Source of the DNA: Anaerolineae bacterium
GTDB lineage: Bacteria; Chloroflexota; Anaerolineae; UBA1429
Reading direction: 5' to 3'
Length of the DNA: 12,554 nucleotides
Assembly (NCBI GenBank): GCA_007118555.1
Contig: SKRJ01000268.1
Location: forward strand, 1-12,554
Of this stretch, positions 1 to 7,287 are shown in pieces. Each line of letters begins with the position of its first letter. Position 1 is the stretch's first letter. The translations under genes and the position numbers were made by a program. Below the pieces are notes generated by a model, which saw only the letters and a program-made list of their open reading frames with translations, had not been told where the DNA came from and made no database searches.

Positions 1-1
1 G

Positions 2-262
2 ATCCTGGTGCGGTTGCTGCAGGAGGATGAGGCCGAGGCCGAGTCGGTGCTGGCCTGGCTCGAGGGCACCGATCCTGACGCGCCGCTGACGCTGGCCGCC
101 CGCCGCCTCGTGGACGAGTGGGCCGGCCCCGAGGAGCTGTCTGCCCTGTGCGCCGCGATCCAGAGCGATCTCGACGCGTATGACGAGCCCACAGGCCCCT
201 TGGAGTACCAGGGCTATGGCAACCCCGCTCTGACGGCGGAGGATGTCTGCGAGCTATCGTAG
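2..262 (+). CDS. Unrecognised acidic protein, C-terminal part (5' end at window edge)
   Basis: The frame is open from the first base of the window to the TAG at 260-262, so the gene probably begins upstream. A GTG at 8 is a possible start, but the ribosome binding site that could support it would lie outside the window. About 84-86 residues are visible. They are rich in Asp, Glu, Ala and Leu, probably helical, with a Pro/Gly/Tyr-containing end (PLEYQGYGNP) and a lone cysteine near the C-terminus. There is no membrane segment, signal peptide or catalytic motif that I recognise, and I assign no function. Codon use is GC-rich like the neighbours and there is no competing frame with better coding character. 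The gene ends 30 bp before a long inverted repeat that probably terminates it, and it converges on the ABC exporter operon. Confidence 0.55.
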   Translation: MLVRLLQEDEAEAESVLAWLEGTDPDAPLTLAARRLVDEWAGPEELSALCAAIQSDLDAYDEPTGPLEYQGYGNPALTAEDVCELS

Positions 263-291
263 CGAGCGACAGTCGCGCTCTACAGGAAACG

Positions 292-343
292 GAAAGCGCG
301 AGAGCCAATACCGGGAAGCATCCGGGCCGGCTCTCGCGCTTTC
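292..343. terminator. Long hairpin, probable bidirectional terminator between convergent genes
   Basis: A perfect 15-bp inverted repeat, GAAAGCGCGAGAGCC (292-306) and its complement (329-343), encloses a 22-nt loop that could form a small CCGG/CCGG inner stem (311-314 with 322-325). It lies between the + strand gene ending at 262 and the - strand gene ending at 381, so it can serve both. The following tracts are only moderately T-rich: TTTCTCGTCC on the + strand and CTTTCCGTTTCCT on the - strand. Termination strength is therefore inferred mainly from the stem and from its position. Confidence 0.75.
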
Positions 344-380
344 TCGTCCAGGGGTCTGGAGCGCGTTGTGGACCGTGTCT

Positions 381-2240
381 TTACGCCACCAGGGGCGCCG
401 TGGCCTTGAACTGGCTCATGTACATGCGATGGTAAAAGCCGCCCATGTCCAGAAGCTCCTGGTGGGTGCCTCGCTCGATGATCTGCCCGTCGTCGATCAC
501 CAACACCTGATCGGCGTTGCGGATGGTGCTCAGGCGGTGTGCGATCACAAAGGCTGTGCGCCCTTCCATCAGCTTGAGCAGCGCCGCCTGGATATGCTGC
601 TCGGTGCGGGTGTCGATCGAGCTGGTGGCCTCGTCCAGCACCAGGATGCCCGGATCGGCCAGCATCACCCGGGCGATGGCCAGCAACTGGCGCTGGCCCT
701 GGGACAGGTTGCCGCCCTGTTCCGAGAGCTTGGTGTCGTAACCGTGGGGCAGCCGCCGGATAAAGTGGTCGGCGTTGGCCAGCACCGCCGCCTCGATGAC
801 TTTCTCGTCGGTGGCATCCAGCCGCCCATAGCGGATGTTCTCCATGACCGTATCGGCAAACAGCACCGTATCCTGCAGCACGATGCCAAGCTGCTGCCGC
901 AACGAATCCATCCGCAGGTCGCGCAGATCCACGCCGTCGATGCGGATCGCACCCGCGTCAATGTCGTAAAAGCGGGTCAGAAGGTTGACGACCGTGGTCT
1001 TGCCAGCGCCGGTGGGGCCCACCAGGGCGATGGTCTGGCCCGACTCGGCGTGAAAGCTCACGTCCTTGAGCACGGGCACGCTCTCGGTGTAGGAGAACCG
1101 GACCTCGTCAAACACCACGTCGCCATGCAGGTCGTCGAGCGCCGTGGCGTTGGGGACATCGACCGGCTCGGGGATCTCGTCCATGATCTCGAACACCCGC
1201 TCGGCGCCGGCCAGCGCTGACTGCAGCATGTTGTACAGGTTGGCCATCATGTTCAGTGGGCGCCCAAACTGGCGGGCATAGCTGACGAAACTGGCGATGG
1301 TGCCCACGGTGGCATAGCCCAGCAGCGTGAACAGGCCGCCCGCCCCGGCCACGATGGCCAGGCCCATGTTGTGGATCATGTTGGACATGGGGCCCAGCAG
1401 GCCCGAGTACGTCTGGGCAAAGGTCGCGGCGGCTCGAAACTCTTGATTGGCCACGTCAAACTGGCGGATGGCATCCTCTTCGCGCCCCATCGATTTGATG
1501 ACGGGCAACCCCGTGACGGTCTCTTCGATATAGCCGTTGAGCTTGCCGAGAGAGGCCTGCTGCTCGCGGAAACCGCGCCGCGTATAACGCGTGATGTGGC
1601 GGGTCAGGGCGGCCATGGCCGGTAGCGTGATCAGGCTGACCAGGGCCAGGCGCCAGTTCAGGGCCAGCATGGTGCCTGCCACCATGGCCAGAGTCACTGC
1701 CGACGACATGAGCTGGGTTACGCCCATGGAGAGCACGGCGCTAATGGTGTCCACGTCGTTGGTGAGACGGCTCATGGTCTCGCCGTGGGGGCGCGTGTCG
1801 AAATAGCGCAGCGGCAGGGTCTGCAGCTTGTCGAACAGGTCGCGGCGCAGGTGCCGCACCGTGCGCTGCGAGACGCCCGCCATCACATAGGACTCGCCAT
1901 AGTGCACCAGCGACGCCAGCCCGTAGACCGTCAGCATCAAGAGGGCGATGCGGCTCAGGCCGGGCAGGTCCTTCTGCAGGATGTAGTCGTCGATGGCGAC
2001 GCCGAGCAGAAAGGGGCCGGCCACGCCCAGGGCCGAGCTCACGGCCACCATGCAGGCGACCAGCACCAGCGATGCCCTTTGGGCCCCCAGGTAGCCCCAG
2101 AGGCGCCGCAGGGTGCCCCGGGGGTTCTCGGCCCGCTCAAAGGCGCCCATGCCCATCATGGGGCCGCGCCGCATGCCGGGTCGGCCCTGGGGCGGCCGCG
2201 AAGAAGAGGACTGCCCGGATCCCTTGGAACGATCAGCCAT
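381..2240 (-). CDS. Heterodimeric ABC exporter half-transporter, canonical-Walker-B subunit (TM288/LmrD/YfiC-like)
   Basis: This is a 619-residue half-transporter with one six-helix type IV exporter membrane domain (hydrophobic segments around 56-83, 98-120, 174-213 and 290-320), followed by one nucleotide-binding domain (about 375-610). Visible motifs are Walker A GPTGAGKT (408-415), Q-loop Q456, signature LSQGQ (512-516), Walker B ILVLDE with catalytic Glu537, and H-loop His568 in AHR. The LSQGQ signature deviates from LSGGQ, as in TM288-type subunits of heterodimeric exporters. This subunit supplies the only full catalytic carboxylate and pairs with the degenerate subunit encoded just upstream. 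The N-terminus carries a cytosolic tail of about 40 residues rich in Ser, Gly, Pro, Arg and Met. The ATG overlaps the upstream gene's TGA by 8 bp (2233-2240), so translation is probably coupled. The expected role is ATP-driven export of drugs or lipids across the cytoplasmic membrane. The substrate cannot be read from sequence. Confidence 0.93.
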   Translation of the reverse strand: MADRSKGSGQSSSSRPPQGRPGMRRGPMMGMGAFERAENPRGTLRRLWGYLGAQRASLVLVACMVAVSSALGVAGPFLLGVAIDDYILQKDLPGLSRIALLMLTVYGLASLVHYGESYVMAGVSQRTVRHLRRDLFDKLQTLPLRYFDTRPHGETMSRLTNDVDTISAVLSMGVTQLMSSAVTLAMVAGTMLALNWRLALVSLITLPAMAALTRHITRYTRRGFREQQASLGKLNGYIEETVTGLPVIKSMGREEDAIRQFDVANQEFRAAATFAQTYSGLLGPMSNMIHNMGLAIVAGAGGLFTLLGYATVGTIASFVSYARQFGRPLNMMANLYNMLQSALAGAERVFEIMDEIPEPVDVPNATALDDLHGDVVFDEVRFSYTESVPVLKDVSFHAESGQTIALVGPTGAGKTTVVNLLTRFYDIDAGAIRIDGVDLRDLRMDSLRQQLGIVLQDTVLFADTVMENIRYGRLDATDEKVIEAAVLANADHFIRRLPHGYDTKLSEQGGNLSQGQRQLLAIARVMLADPGILVLDEATSSIDTRTEQHIQAALLKLMEGRTAFVIAHRLSTIRNADQVLVIDDGQIIERGTHQELLDMGGFYHRMYMSQFKATAPLVA

Positions 2241-3978
2241 TGGCAGCTACTCCATTTCCGAGTTGCGATTCATAGATTTCCTGATAGATGGAGCTCGATG
2301 CGAGCAGCTCTTGATGGGTGCCCTGGGCCGCGATGCGCGCACCATCCAGCACGATGATATTGTCGGCCTGAAGCACGGTGCTGATGCGCTGCGCCACCAC
2401 CACGCAGGTGCAGCCCGTCAGGTGCTCGTCAAGCGCCTCTTGAATCAGCGCCTCGGTCTCGACGTCCACGGCGCTGGTGCTGTCGTCCAGGATCAGGATC
2501 GTGGGGCGCATCACCAGCGCCCGCGCGATGGCCATGCGCTGCTTTTGCCCACCCGAGACGTTCACACCCCGCTGGCCCAGCATTGTGTCATAGCCATCGG
2601 GAAATGACATGATGAAATCATGGGCTTGCGCCAGCCTGGCGGCCTGCACCACCTCTTCGTCGGTGGCCTCGGGGCGGCCATAGCGCAGGTTCTCGGCGAT
2701 GGTGCCGCTGAACAGGAACGGGTCCTGCATGACGATGGCCACCTGCCGGCGCAACGCCCGCTGCTGGATCTCGCGCACGTCCAGGTGATCGACCATCAGG
2801 CGGCCCTGCTTGACGTCGTAAAAGCGGGGGATCAGGTGGGCCAGGGTGGACTTGCCCGAGCCCGTCGCCCCCAGAATGGCCACGGTCTGCCCTGGCTGGA
2901 TCGAAAGATCGATGCCATCCAGCACGGGCTCCTCGCCATCGCTGCCATAGGCAAAGGCGACCTTTTCCAGGTCGACGCCGCCCAGGCATGGCAACTCGAC
3001 CACGGCCTCCGGCAGATCGGTCACCACGGGCTCGCTGTCCAGAATCTCGATCAGCCGCTCGGCCGAGGCCTGGGCGCGCGACACGCGGGTCAGCAACATG
3101 CCCACCATCATCAGCGACATCAGCGTCGTGATGAGATAGTTGACCGAGGCCATGATCTGCCCGATCTGAGCCTGGCCCTGGGTGACCTGCACGCCGCCAA
3201 ACCAGATCACGCCCACGATGCCCAGGTTGAGGGCCATCATGAGGAACGGGCCAAAGGCGGCCACGGTGCGCTCGGCGCGAATCGAACGCGAGGCCAGGTT
3301 CTCGTTGGCAGCCGCGAATCGTCTGCGCTCGTGATCCTGTCGCACAAAGGCCTTGATCACCCGCACACTGGCCAGGTTCTCCTGCACCACCATGTTGACG
3401 CCGTCGATAGCCTTTTGCACGGCGCTAAAGAGCCTGTGGGCGAACTTGATGATGAGCAACAGCCCGATGCCGACGATGGGCACCAGCCCCAACAGCAGCA
3501 GGGCCAGGCGCGGGCTGGTGATGATCATCATGGTCAGGCTGCCCACCAGCAGCAACGGCGCGCGTACCAGGATGCGTAGTGTGATCAGGACGACCTCCTG
3601 GACCTGTGTGACGTCGTTGGTGAGCCGGGTCACCAGCTCGCCCGTGCCCAGGTTGTCCAGGTTGCCAAAGGAGAGGGACTGGATCTTGCGATATAGGGCA
3701 TCGCGCAGGTCCGCCCCATAGCCCTGGCCGGCGCGCACGCCGAGGATACAGTTGCCCACGCCCCCCAACATGCCCACGGCGGCGAGCCCGACCATGGTCA
3801 GGCCGGTGCGCAGGACGATGGTCATATCGAGCTGGGCGATACCTACGTCGATGATGTGCTGCATCAGCCGAGGCTGGGCCAGGTCCATGGCTACCTCGAT
3901 CAGCATCAGGAACGGGGCAATGAGCGCCTCTTTCCAGTAGGGGCGCATGTACGGCAGGAGCCGTCGAATCAGTAGCAT
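2233..3978 (-). CDS. Heterodimeric ABC exporter half-transporter, degenerate-site subunit (TM287/LmrC/YfiB-like)
   Basis: This is a 581-residue half-transporter with a membrane domain at about 1-310 (hydrophobic helices near 20-40, 57-83, 132-178 and 238-296) and a nucleotide-binding domain at about 330-575. It has Walker A GATGSGKS (370-377), Q-loop Gln418 and a canonical signature VSGGQ (474-478). The Walker B reads ILILDD, so Asp499 replaces the catalytic Glu, and the H-loop reads AQR, so Gln530 replaces His. These two changes mark the degenerate-site partner of asymmetric exporters such as TM287/288, LmrCD and BmrCD. I chose the ATG at 3978 because GGGAGGAC (3981-3988) is a well-spaced Shine-Dalgarno before it. 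A TTG at 3993 would place that site inside the coding region. The gene lies 36 nt downstream of the MarR gene in the same operon and overlaps its partner by 8 bp. Confidence 0.93.
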   Translation of the reverse strand: MLLIRRLLPYMRPYWKEALIAPFLMLIEVAMDLAQPRLMQHIIDVGIAQLDMTIVLRTGLTMVGLAAVGMLGGVGNCILGVRAGQGYGADLRDALYRKIQSLSFGNLDNLGTGELVTRLTNDVTQVQEVVLITLRILVRAPLLLVGSLTMMIITSPRLALLLLGLVPIVGIGLLLIIKFAHRLFSAVQKAIDGVNMVVQENLASVRVIKAFVRQDHERRRFAAANENLASRSIRAERTVAAFGPFLMMALNLGIVGVIWFGGVQVTQGQAQIGQIMASVNYLITTLMSLMMVGMLLTRVSRAQASAERLIEILDSEPVVTDLPEAVVELPCLGGVDLEKVAFAYGSDGEEPVLDGIDLSIQPGQTVAILGATGSGKSTLAHLIPRFYDVKQGRLMVDHLDVREIQQRALRRQVAIVMQDPFLFSGTIAENLRYGRPEATDEEVVQAARLAQAHDFIMSFPDGYDTMLGQRGVNVSGGQKQRMAIARALVMRPTILILDDSTSAVDVETEALIQEALDEHLTGCTCVVVAQRISTVLQADNIIVLDGARIAAQGTHQELLASSSIYQEIYESQLGNGVAANG

Positions 3979-4014
3979 ACGTCCTCCCAACAAAGATCAG
4001 ACGCGCGCGTGGGT

Positions 4015-4461
4015 CTATCCCCTGTTACCATCGACCCTGGACAAGTTGGCGCGCACGCGCTTGAACAGCGCTCTGAGCACGTCCTGCTCCTCCATCGTAA
4101 GGCCCTCAAAGGTCTCGTTCTCCAGCGTCTGCCACATGTCGGCGACGCGCTGGCGTACGACCTGGCCATGCTCGGTGAGGTACACGCGCGAAACGCGCTG
4201 GTCATCGGGGTCGGGCTGGCGATTGACGAACCCGGCATCCTCCATGCGCTGCAGCATCTTGGTGATGGTGGCCGGGGTGACCTCCATCCGGGAGGCAAGC
4301 TCGGAATGGGCGAGGCCCTCTTCATTCCACAGAACGTTCAGCAAAAAGGGCTGGCCCCTGTGCAGCCCGATCGAGCGAAAGAGCGACTGGGCGCGGGTAT
4401 GATGCAGTCGGCAGATCTGCGCAAGCAGATGACTGAGTCGAATCTCGTTGTCTGACTCCAT
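4015..4461 (-). CDS. MarR-family transcriptional regulator, probable repressor of the exporter operon
   Basis: This 148-residue protein has the usual MarR length and layout. Helices at both ends (about 8-30 and 105-140) would form the dimer interface, with a winged helix-turn-helix between residues 38 and 100. The recognition helix is around TPATITKMLQRME (62-74), and the wing is NRQPDPDDQRVSRVYLTEHG (80-99), with the DxR signature typical of the family. It would bind DNA as a dimer and release it when a ligand, often a substrate of the exporter, binds. It is the first gene of the operon, followed by the two ABC subunits. Its own promoter has an inverted repeat directly at the start site, which fits autorepression. 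AAGGAG lies 7 nt before the ATG. The ligand is unknown. Confidence 0.93.
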   Translation of the reverse strand: MESDNEIRLSHLLAQICRLHHTRAQSLFRSIGLHRGQPFLLNVLWNEEGLAHSELASRMEVTPATITKMLQRMEDAGFVNRQPDPDDQRVSRVYLTEHGQVVRQRVADMWQTLENETFEGLTMEEQDVLRALFKRVRANLSRVDGNRG

Positions 4462-4479
4462 AGTAGGACTCCTTCTTCG

Positions 4480-4506
4480 TTAGCCGGTAAATAGTCAGTC
4501 GGCTAA
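4480..4506. promoter_or_regulatory. Inverted-repeat operator at the marR operon start site
   Basis: TTAGCCG (4480-4486) and its exact complement CGGCTAA (4500-4506) are separated by 13 bp, so the half-site centres are 20 bp apart, close to two helical turns. The repeat begins immediately downstream of the -10 box and covers the predicted start site. A bound dimer there would block transcription. The natural candidate to bind it is the MarR protein encoded just downstream. This is inferred from position and symmetry. Confidence 0.6.
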
Positions 4507-4535
4507 ATTCTATCAGAAGTGCCTTGGGATGTCAA
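4507..4535 (-). promoter_or_regulatory. sigma70-type promoter of the marR-ABC exporter operon
   Basis: Read on the - strand, a perfect -35 TTGACA (4535-4530) is followed by exactly 17 nt and then TAGAAT (4512-4507), which is 5 of 6 to the consensus. The predicted start site falls near 4500, about 40 nt upstream of the marR ATG. This is the best promoter match in the window. Confidence 0.75.
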
Positions 4536-4603
4536 AATTCTTCGGTAAGCTGTTCTCGGTCTATGAAGGTAGTCCGTCGTCAAGGGCCTGGCGCACCCCT
4601 ATC

Positions 4604-4632
4604 TCGACAAGGAACCGGTCGCGTGGTACCAT
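4604..4632 (+). promoter_or_regulatory. Possible promoter of the reductase-kinase-regulator genes
   Basis: TCGACA (4604-4609, 5 of 6 to TTGACA) and TACCAT (4627-4632, 4 of 6 to TATAAT) are separated by 17 nt, about 65 nt upstream of the reductase ATG. The match is moderate, but it is the best I see between the divergent marR promoter and the gene. Confidence 0.35.
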
Positions 4633-4673
4633 AGCGGCAATCAGATTTCATCGAACGACCATGCTGCAAGTAA

Positions 4674-4685
4674 CGCGCATGCGCG
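4674..4685. repeat. 12-bp perfect palindrome in the reductase leader
   Basis: CGCGCATGCGCG is fully self-complementary and directly abuts the Shine-Dalgarno sequence (GGGAGAAG, 4685-4692) of the reductase gene. It has no loop, so it is more likely a protein-binding site than an RNA hairpin. In GC-rich DNA such a palindrome can also arise by chance. Confidence 0.3.
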
Positions 4686-4696
4686 GGAGAAGAACC

Positions 4697-5665
4697 ATGA
4701 GTATTGAACCAGAGCAAGCTATGCAAGAGGTCTATGACGTTCTGATCATCGGGGCGGGGCCAGCAGGGGCCACAGCCGCGATCTATACCGCTCGCGCCGA
4801 GTTGAGCACGCTGGTGGTGCACCGCGGTTTGGGCACCGGCGCTGCATCGATGGCGGAGCGCATCGTCAACTATCCCGGCATCCCCGACGAGTTGACCGGC
4901 GACGAACTGGTGCGACGCATGCATGCCCAGGCCGAGTCCTTTGGCGCCCACTTTGTGCAGGACGCGATCCTCACCACCGACCTCGAGAGCGAGCCCAACT
5001 CTGCCAGCGGCAATCAGGGATACTATCGCGCTCGCAGCGTGATCATCGCTACGGGTTCCATGGGGCGCGGTGAGCAGGTGGACGGCGAGGAGGACCTGGT
5101 CGGGCGCGGCGTGTCGTATTGCGCCACCTGTGACGGCGCCTTTTTCCGCGACCAGGTGGTGGCCGTTGCCGGCAACCACAACGAGGCCATCGAAGAGGCG
5201 ATGCTGCTGACCCGCTTTGCCCGGGAGGTGCATCTGTTGGTTCAGACCCCCGAGCTCCGCGCCGATTCTCACCTGATCGAGGAGATCACCGCGGAAGACA
5301 GGGTGACGATCCATCTCGCTACCCGTCTGTTGGAGGTGCTTGGCGACGACGAGGTGACCGCGGTGCGCATTCGCCCCCGTGGCCAGGAGGAGCGCACGCT
5401 GCATGTGAGCGGCGTGTTCATCTACTTGCAGGGACGCCGTCCCATTACCGACTTTGTGGGCGACCAGTTGGAGCGTAACGATGCCGGCTGCCTTCAGGTG
5501 GGCGCCATGATGGAGACGGCCCTCCCGGGCGTCTTTGCGGTGGGCGATCTGCTGTGCAACCACCTCAAACAGCTCGTGGTCGCTGCCGGCGATGGCGCCA
5601 CCGCCGCGCGGGCCGTCGAGCGCTATCTGTCGGGTCGCGAGCGCCTGCAGCCGGACTGGCACTAG
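4697..5665 (+). CDS. Thioredoxin-reductase-like FAD disulfide oxidoreductase lacking NADPH motifs
   Basis: The 322-residue protein matches low-molecular-weight thioredoxin reductases in length and order of parts. It has an N-terminal FAD motif GAGPAG (19-24), an ATG motif near 118-120, the redox pair CATCDG (Cys142, Cys145), and a C-terminal FAD motif GVFAVGD (278-284) with KQLVVAAGDGATAA (291-304). The inserted pyridine-nucleotide domain is unusual. Where TrxB has GGGDSAxEEA this protein has AGNHNEAIEEA (158-168), and the HRRxxxR region reads VQTPELR (182-188). The determinants for NADPH are therefore missing, as reported for ferredoxin-dependent or other non-NADPH TrxR-like enzymes. I chose the ATG at 4697 because GGGAGAAG precedes it and the FAD motif follows at the usual distance. 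An in-frame ATG at 4529 would add 56 unconserved residues and run back to the marR promoter. The electron donor is unknown. A kinase gene follows after 53 bp. Confidence 0.85.
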   Translation: MSIEPEQAMQEVYDVLIIGAGPAGATAAIYTARAELSTLVVHRGLGTGAASMAERIVNYPGIPDELTGDELVRRMHAQAESFGAHFVQDAILTTDLESEPNSASGNQGYYRARSVIIATGSMGRGEQVDGEEDLVGRGVSYCATCDGAFFRDQVVAVAGNHNEAIEEAMLLTRFAREVHLLVQTPELRADSHLIEEITAEDRVTIHLATRLLEVLGDDEVTAVRIRPRGQEERTLHVSGVFIYLQGRRPITDFVGDQLERNDAGCLQVGAMMETALPGVFAVGDLLCNHLKQLVVAAGDGATAARAVERYLSGRERLQPDWH

Positions 5666-5718
5666 CGTCAAGGGGATCGCCCACTGGCATTGCTGTCTCG
5701 CTAACCAGAGAAGAGTCT

Positions 5719-7287
5719 ATGACCCTACAAAACCACCTTGCTGTCGCCGGATCTGCTCCGTTCTTGCAGACCGTTCTGGATGCTCTCACCGCCAGCATCG
5801 TCATCCTGGACAAGGATGGCGTGATTATCGCGACAAATGCCTCCTGGCGCCGCTTTGGAGACGAGAACGGTCTGGCCTGGACGGACTATGGCATGGGGCG
5901 CAACTATCTCGCTACCATGGACCTGGCCGAGGGCGATCAGTCCCTGGACGCGCGGGTGGCGGCCGTCGGCATTCGTCAGGTCATGGCGGGGCAGCGCGAG
6001 AGCTTTTCCCTGGAGTATCCGTGTGACAGCCCTGATGAAGAGCGGTGGTACATCATGTGGGTCACACCGCTGGAGCCTGCGGGTGGCGGCGGTGTCGTCA
6101 TTGCCCACGAGGAAATCACAGCGCGCAAGCTCTCCGAGTTTGCGGCCGAAGCCGCCCGGCGGGCCGAGACGCAGCAGCGGCGCATCGCCGAGCGCAGGCG
6201 CGCCATCGCCGCCGGGCTGGGCGATGCCCTGGGCATCCTGAACTCGGATCGTCCCCTGCAGGATGTTCTGGGCTATATCGTCGAGCTGGCGCATCGCTTG
6301 CTGGGCGCCAGGACGGTGGCCTTGCTCGAGGCCGGCGGTAGCGAGCCTCTGTGCGTGCGCACCTCGGGTGCGGGCGATGCCTCGCTGTCGAGCGCCCTAT
6401 GCGGCAGGATCTGGGAGCGGCTGGCCCGCGACGGGGCCGGACAAGAGATCCTGCTCTTGGACAGCGCCATGCTCGGCGGCACGCAGGCAGGCACCGTGTT
6501 GGTGGCCCCGATCCGCGTGCAGGGCGAGGCGTATGGTGTGTTGTTCGTCGACTATGCCCGGCCCCGCACGATGCTGCAGGAGGAGGTGGAACTTGTGCGG
6601 GACGTGGCGATACAGATCAGCCTCGCCGTGGGAAACGCCTACCTGCGAGAGCGGGTCGAGTCGCAGGCCATCGCCGCCGAGCGCAGCCGTATGCTGCGAG
6701 AGCTGCATGACTCGGTCAGCCAGGCGCTCTTTTCCGCCAATCTCATCGCCGATGCGTTGCCGCGCCTGTGGGAGCATCATCCGGAGCAGGCCAGGCAGGG
6801 GCTGCAAGAGCTGACCCGCCTGACCCGCACGGCCCACGCCGACATCCGCAGTCTGTTGCTGGACCTGGGGCCGAGCGCGGTGACGCAAGAGCCCCTGGGC
6901 GTCCTGTTGCATCGCCTGGCCGATTCCGTCTCGAGTCGCAGCGGGCTCCCCATCCAGGAACGCGTCGATGCCACACTGGATCTGCCGGTGGCGGCCAAGA
7001 TCGCGCTGTACCGCATCGCCGAGGAGGCCCTGAACAATGCCATCAAGCACGCACGGCCTACCGAGCTACAGATCGCGCTGGAGCCGGCTGACGGGGGCGT
7101 ACAGCTGGCGGTGATCGATGATGGGATCGGGTTTGCGCCTGACGTCATTCCCGTGGGGCGCCTGGGGCTCGGCATCATGCGTGAAAGGGCCGAGAGCATT
7201 GGGGCCGATCTGGACGTTGTCTCCGAGCTGGGCCGTGGCACCAGGATCGCTGTCGCCTGGGTGCCGGAAAAAGGGAGCATGACATGA
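5719..7287 (+). CDS. Soluble PAS-GAF sensor histidine kinase, NarL/HisKA_3 type
   Basis: The 522-residue protein has no membrane segment and should be cytoplasmic. From the N-terminus it has a PAS-like domain (about 13-135, with ILDKDGVIIATNASW), a short helical linker (135-165), a GAF domain (about 165-308), and a HisKA_3 dimerisation domain with ERSRMLRELHDSVSQ, where His330 is the phosphoacceptor. A HATPase domain follows: N-box around EEALNNAIKHA with Asn440, G1 motif DDGIGF (467-472) and G2 motif GLGI (483-486). It should autophosphorylate and pass the phosphate to the response regulator encoded next, whose ATG overlaps its stop by 4 bp. The signal is unknown. Cys102, Cys212 and Cys228 in the sensory half could make it redox-responsive, which is speculative. 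The ATG at 5719 follows AGAGAAGAG. In-frame codons back to 5554 overlap the reductase gene and are not needed. Confidence 0.92.
   Translation: MTLQNHLAVAGSAPFLQTVLDALTASIVILDKDGVIIATNASWRRFGDENGLAWTDYGMGRNYLATMDLAEGDQSLDARVAAVGIRQVMAGQRESFSLEYPCDSPDEERWYIMWVTPLEPAGGGGVVIAHEEITARKLSEFAAEAARRAETQQRRIAERRRAIAAGLGDALGILNSDRPLQDVLGYIVELAHRLLGARTVALLEAGGSEPLCVRTSGAGDASLSSALCGRIWERLARDGAGQEILLLDSAMLGGTQAGTVLVAPIRVQGEAYGVLFVDYARPRTMLQEEVELVRDVAIQISLAVGNAYLRERVESQAIAAERSRMLRELHDSVSQALFSANLIADALPRLWEHHPEQARQGLQELTRLTRTAHADIRSLLLDLGPSAVTQEPLGVLLHRLADSVSSRSGLPIQERVDATLDLPVAAKIALYRIAEEALNNAIKHARPTELQIALEPADGGVQLAVIDDGIGFAPDVIPVGRLGLGIMRERAESIGADLDVVSELGRGTRIAVAWVPEKGSMT

Noticed and set aside
243..1220. 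325-codon open frame on the + strand opposite the ABC gene
   Set aside because: Its His/Gln/Val-rich composition is a shadow of the ABC nucleotide-binding domain, and it runs through the terminator hairpin at 292-343.
2620..3579. 319-codon open frame on the + strand opposite the other ABC gene
   Set aside because: It is antisense to a well-marked ABC half-transporter, is very rich in His and Gln, and has no ribosome binding site or recognisable domain.
4529..4696. N-terminal extension of the reductase from the ATG at 4529
   Set aside because: These 56 residues are basic and unlike any TrxR N-terminus. The start overlaps the -35 of the divergent marR promoter, and the ATG at 4697 has a good ribosome binding site.
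4580..5671. 363-codon open frame on the - strand opposite the reductase
   Set aside because: It mirrors the reductase codons in GC-rich DNA, has no family motifs and is rich in His, Gln and Ala as such shadows are. The + strand protein has clear FAD and CATC motifs.
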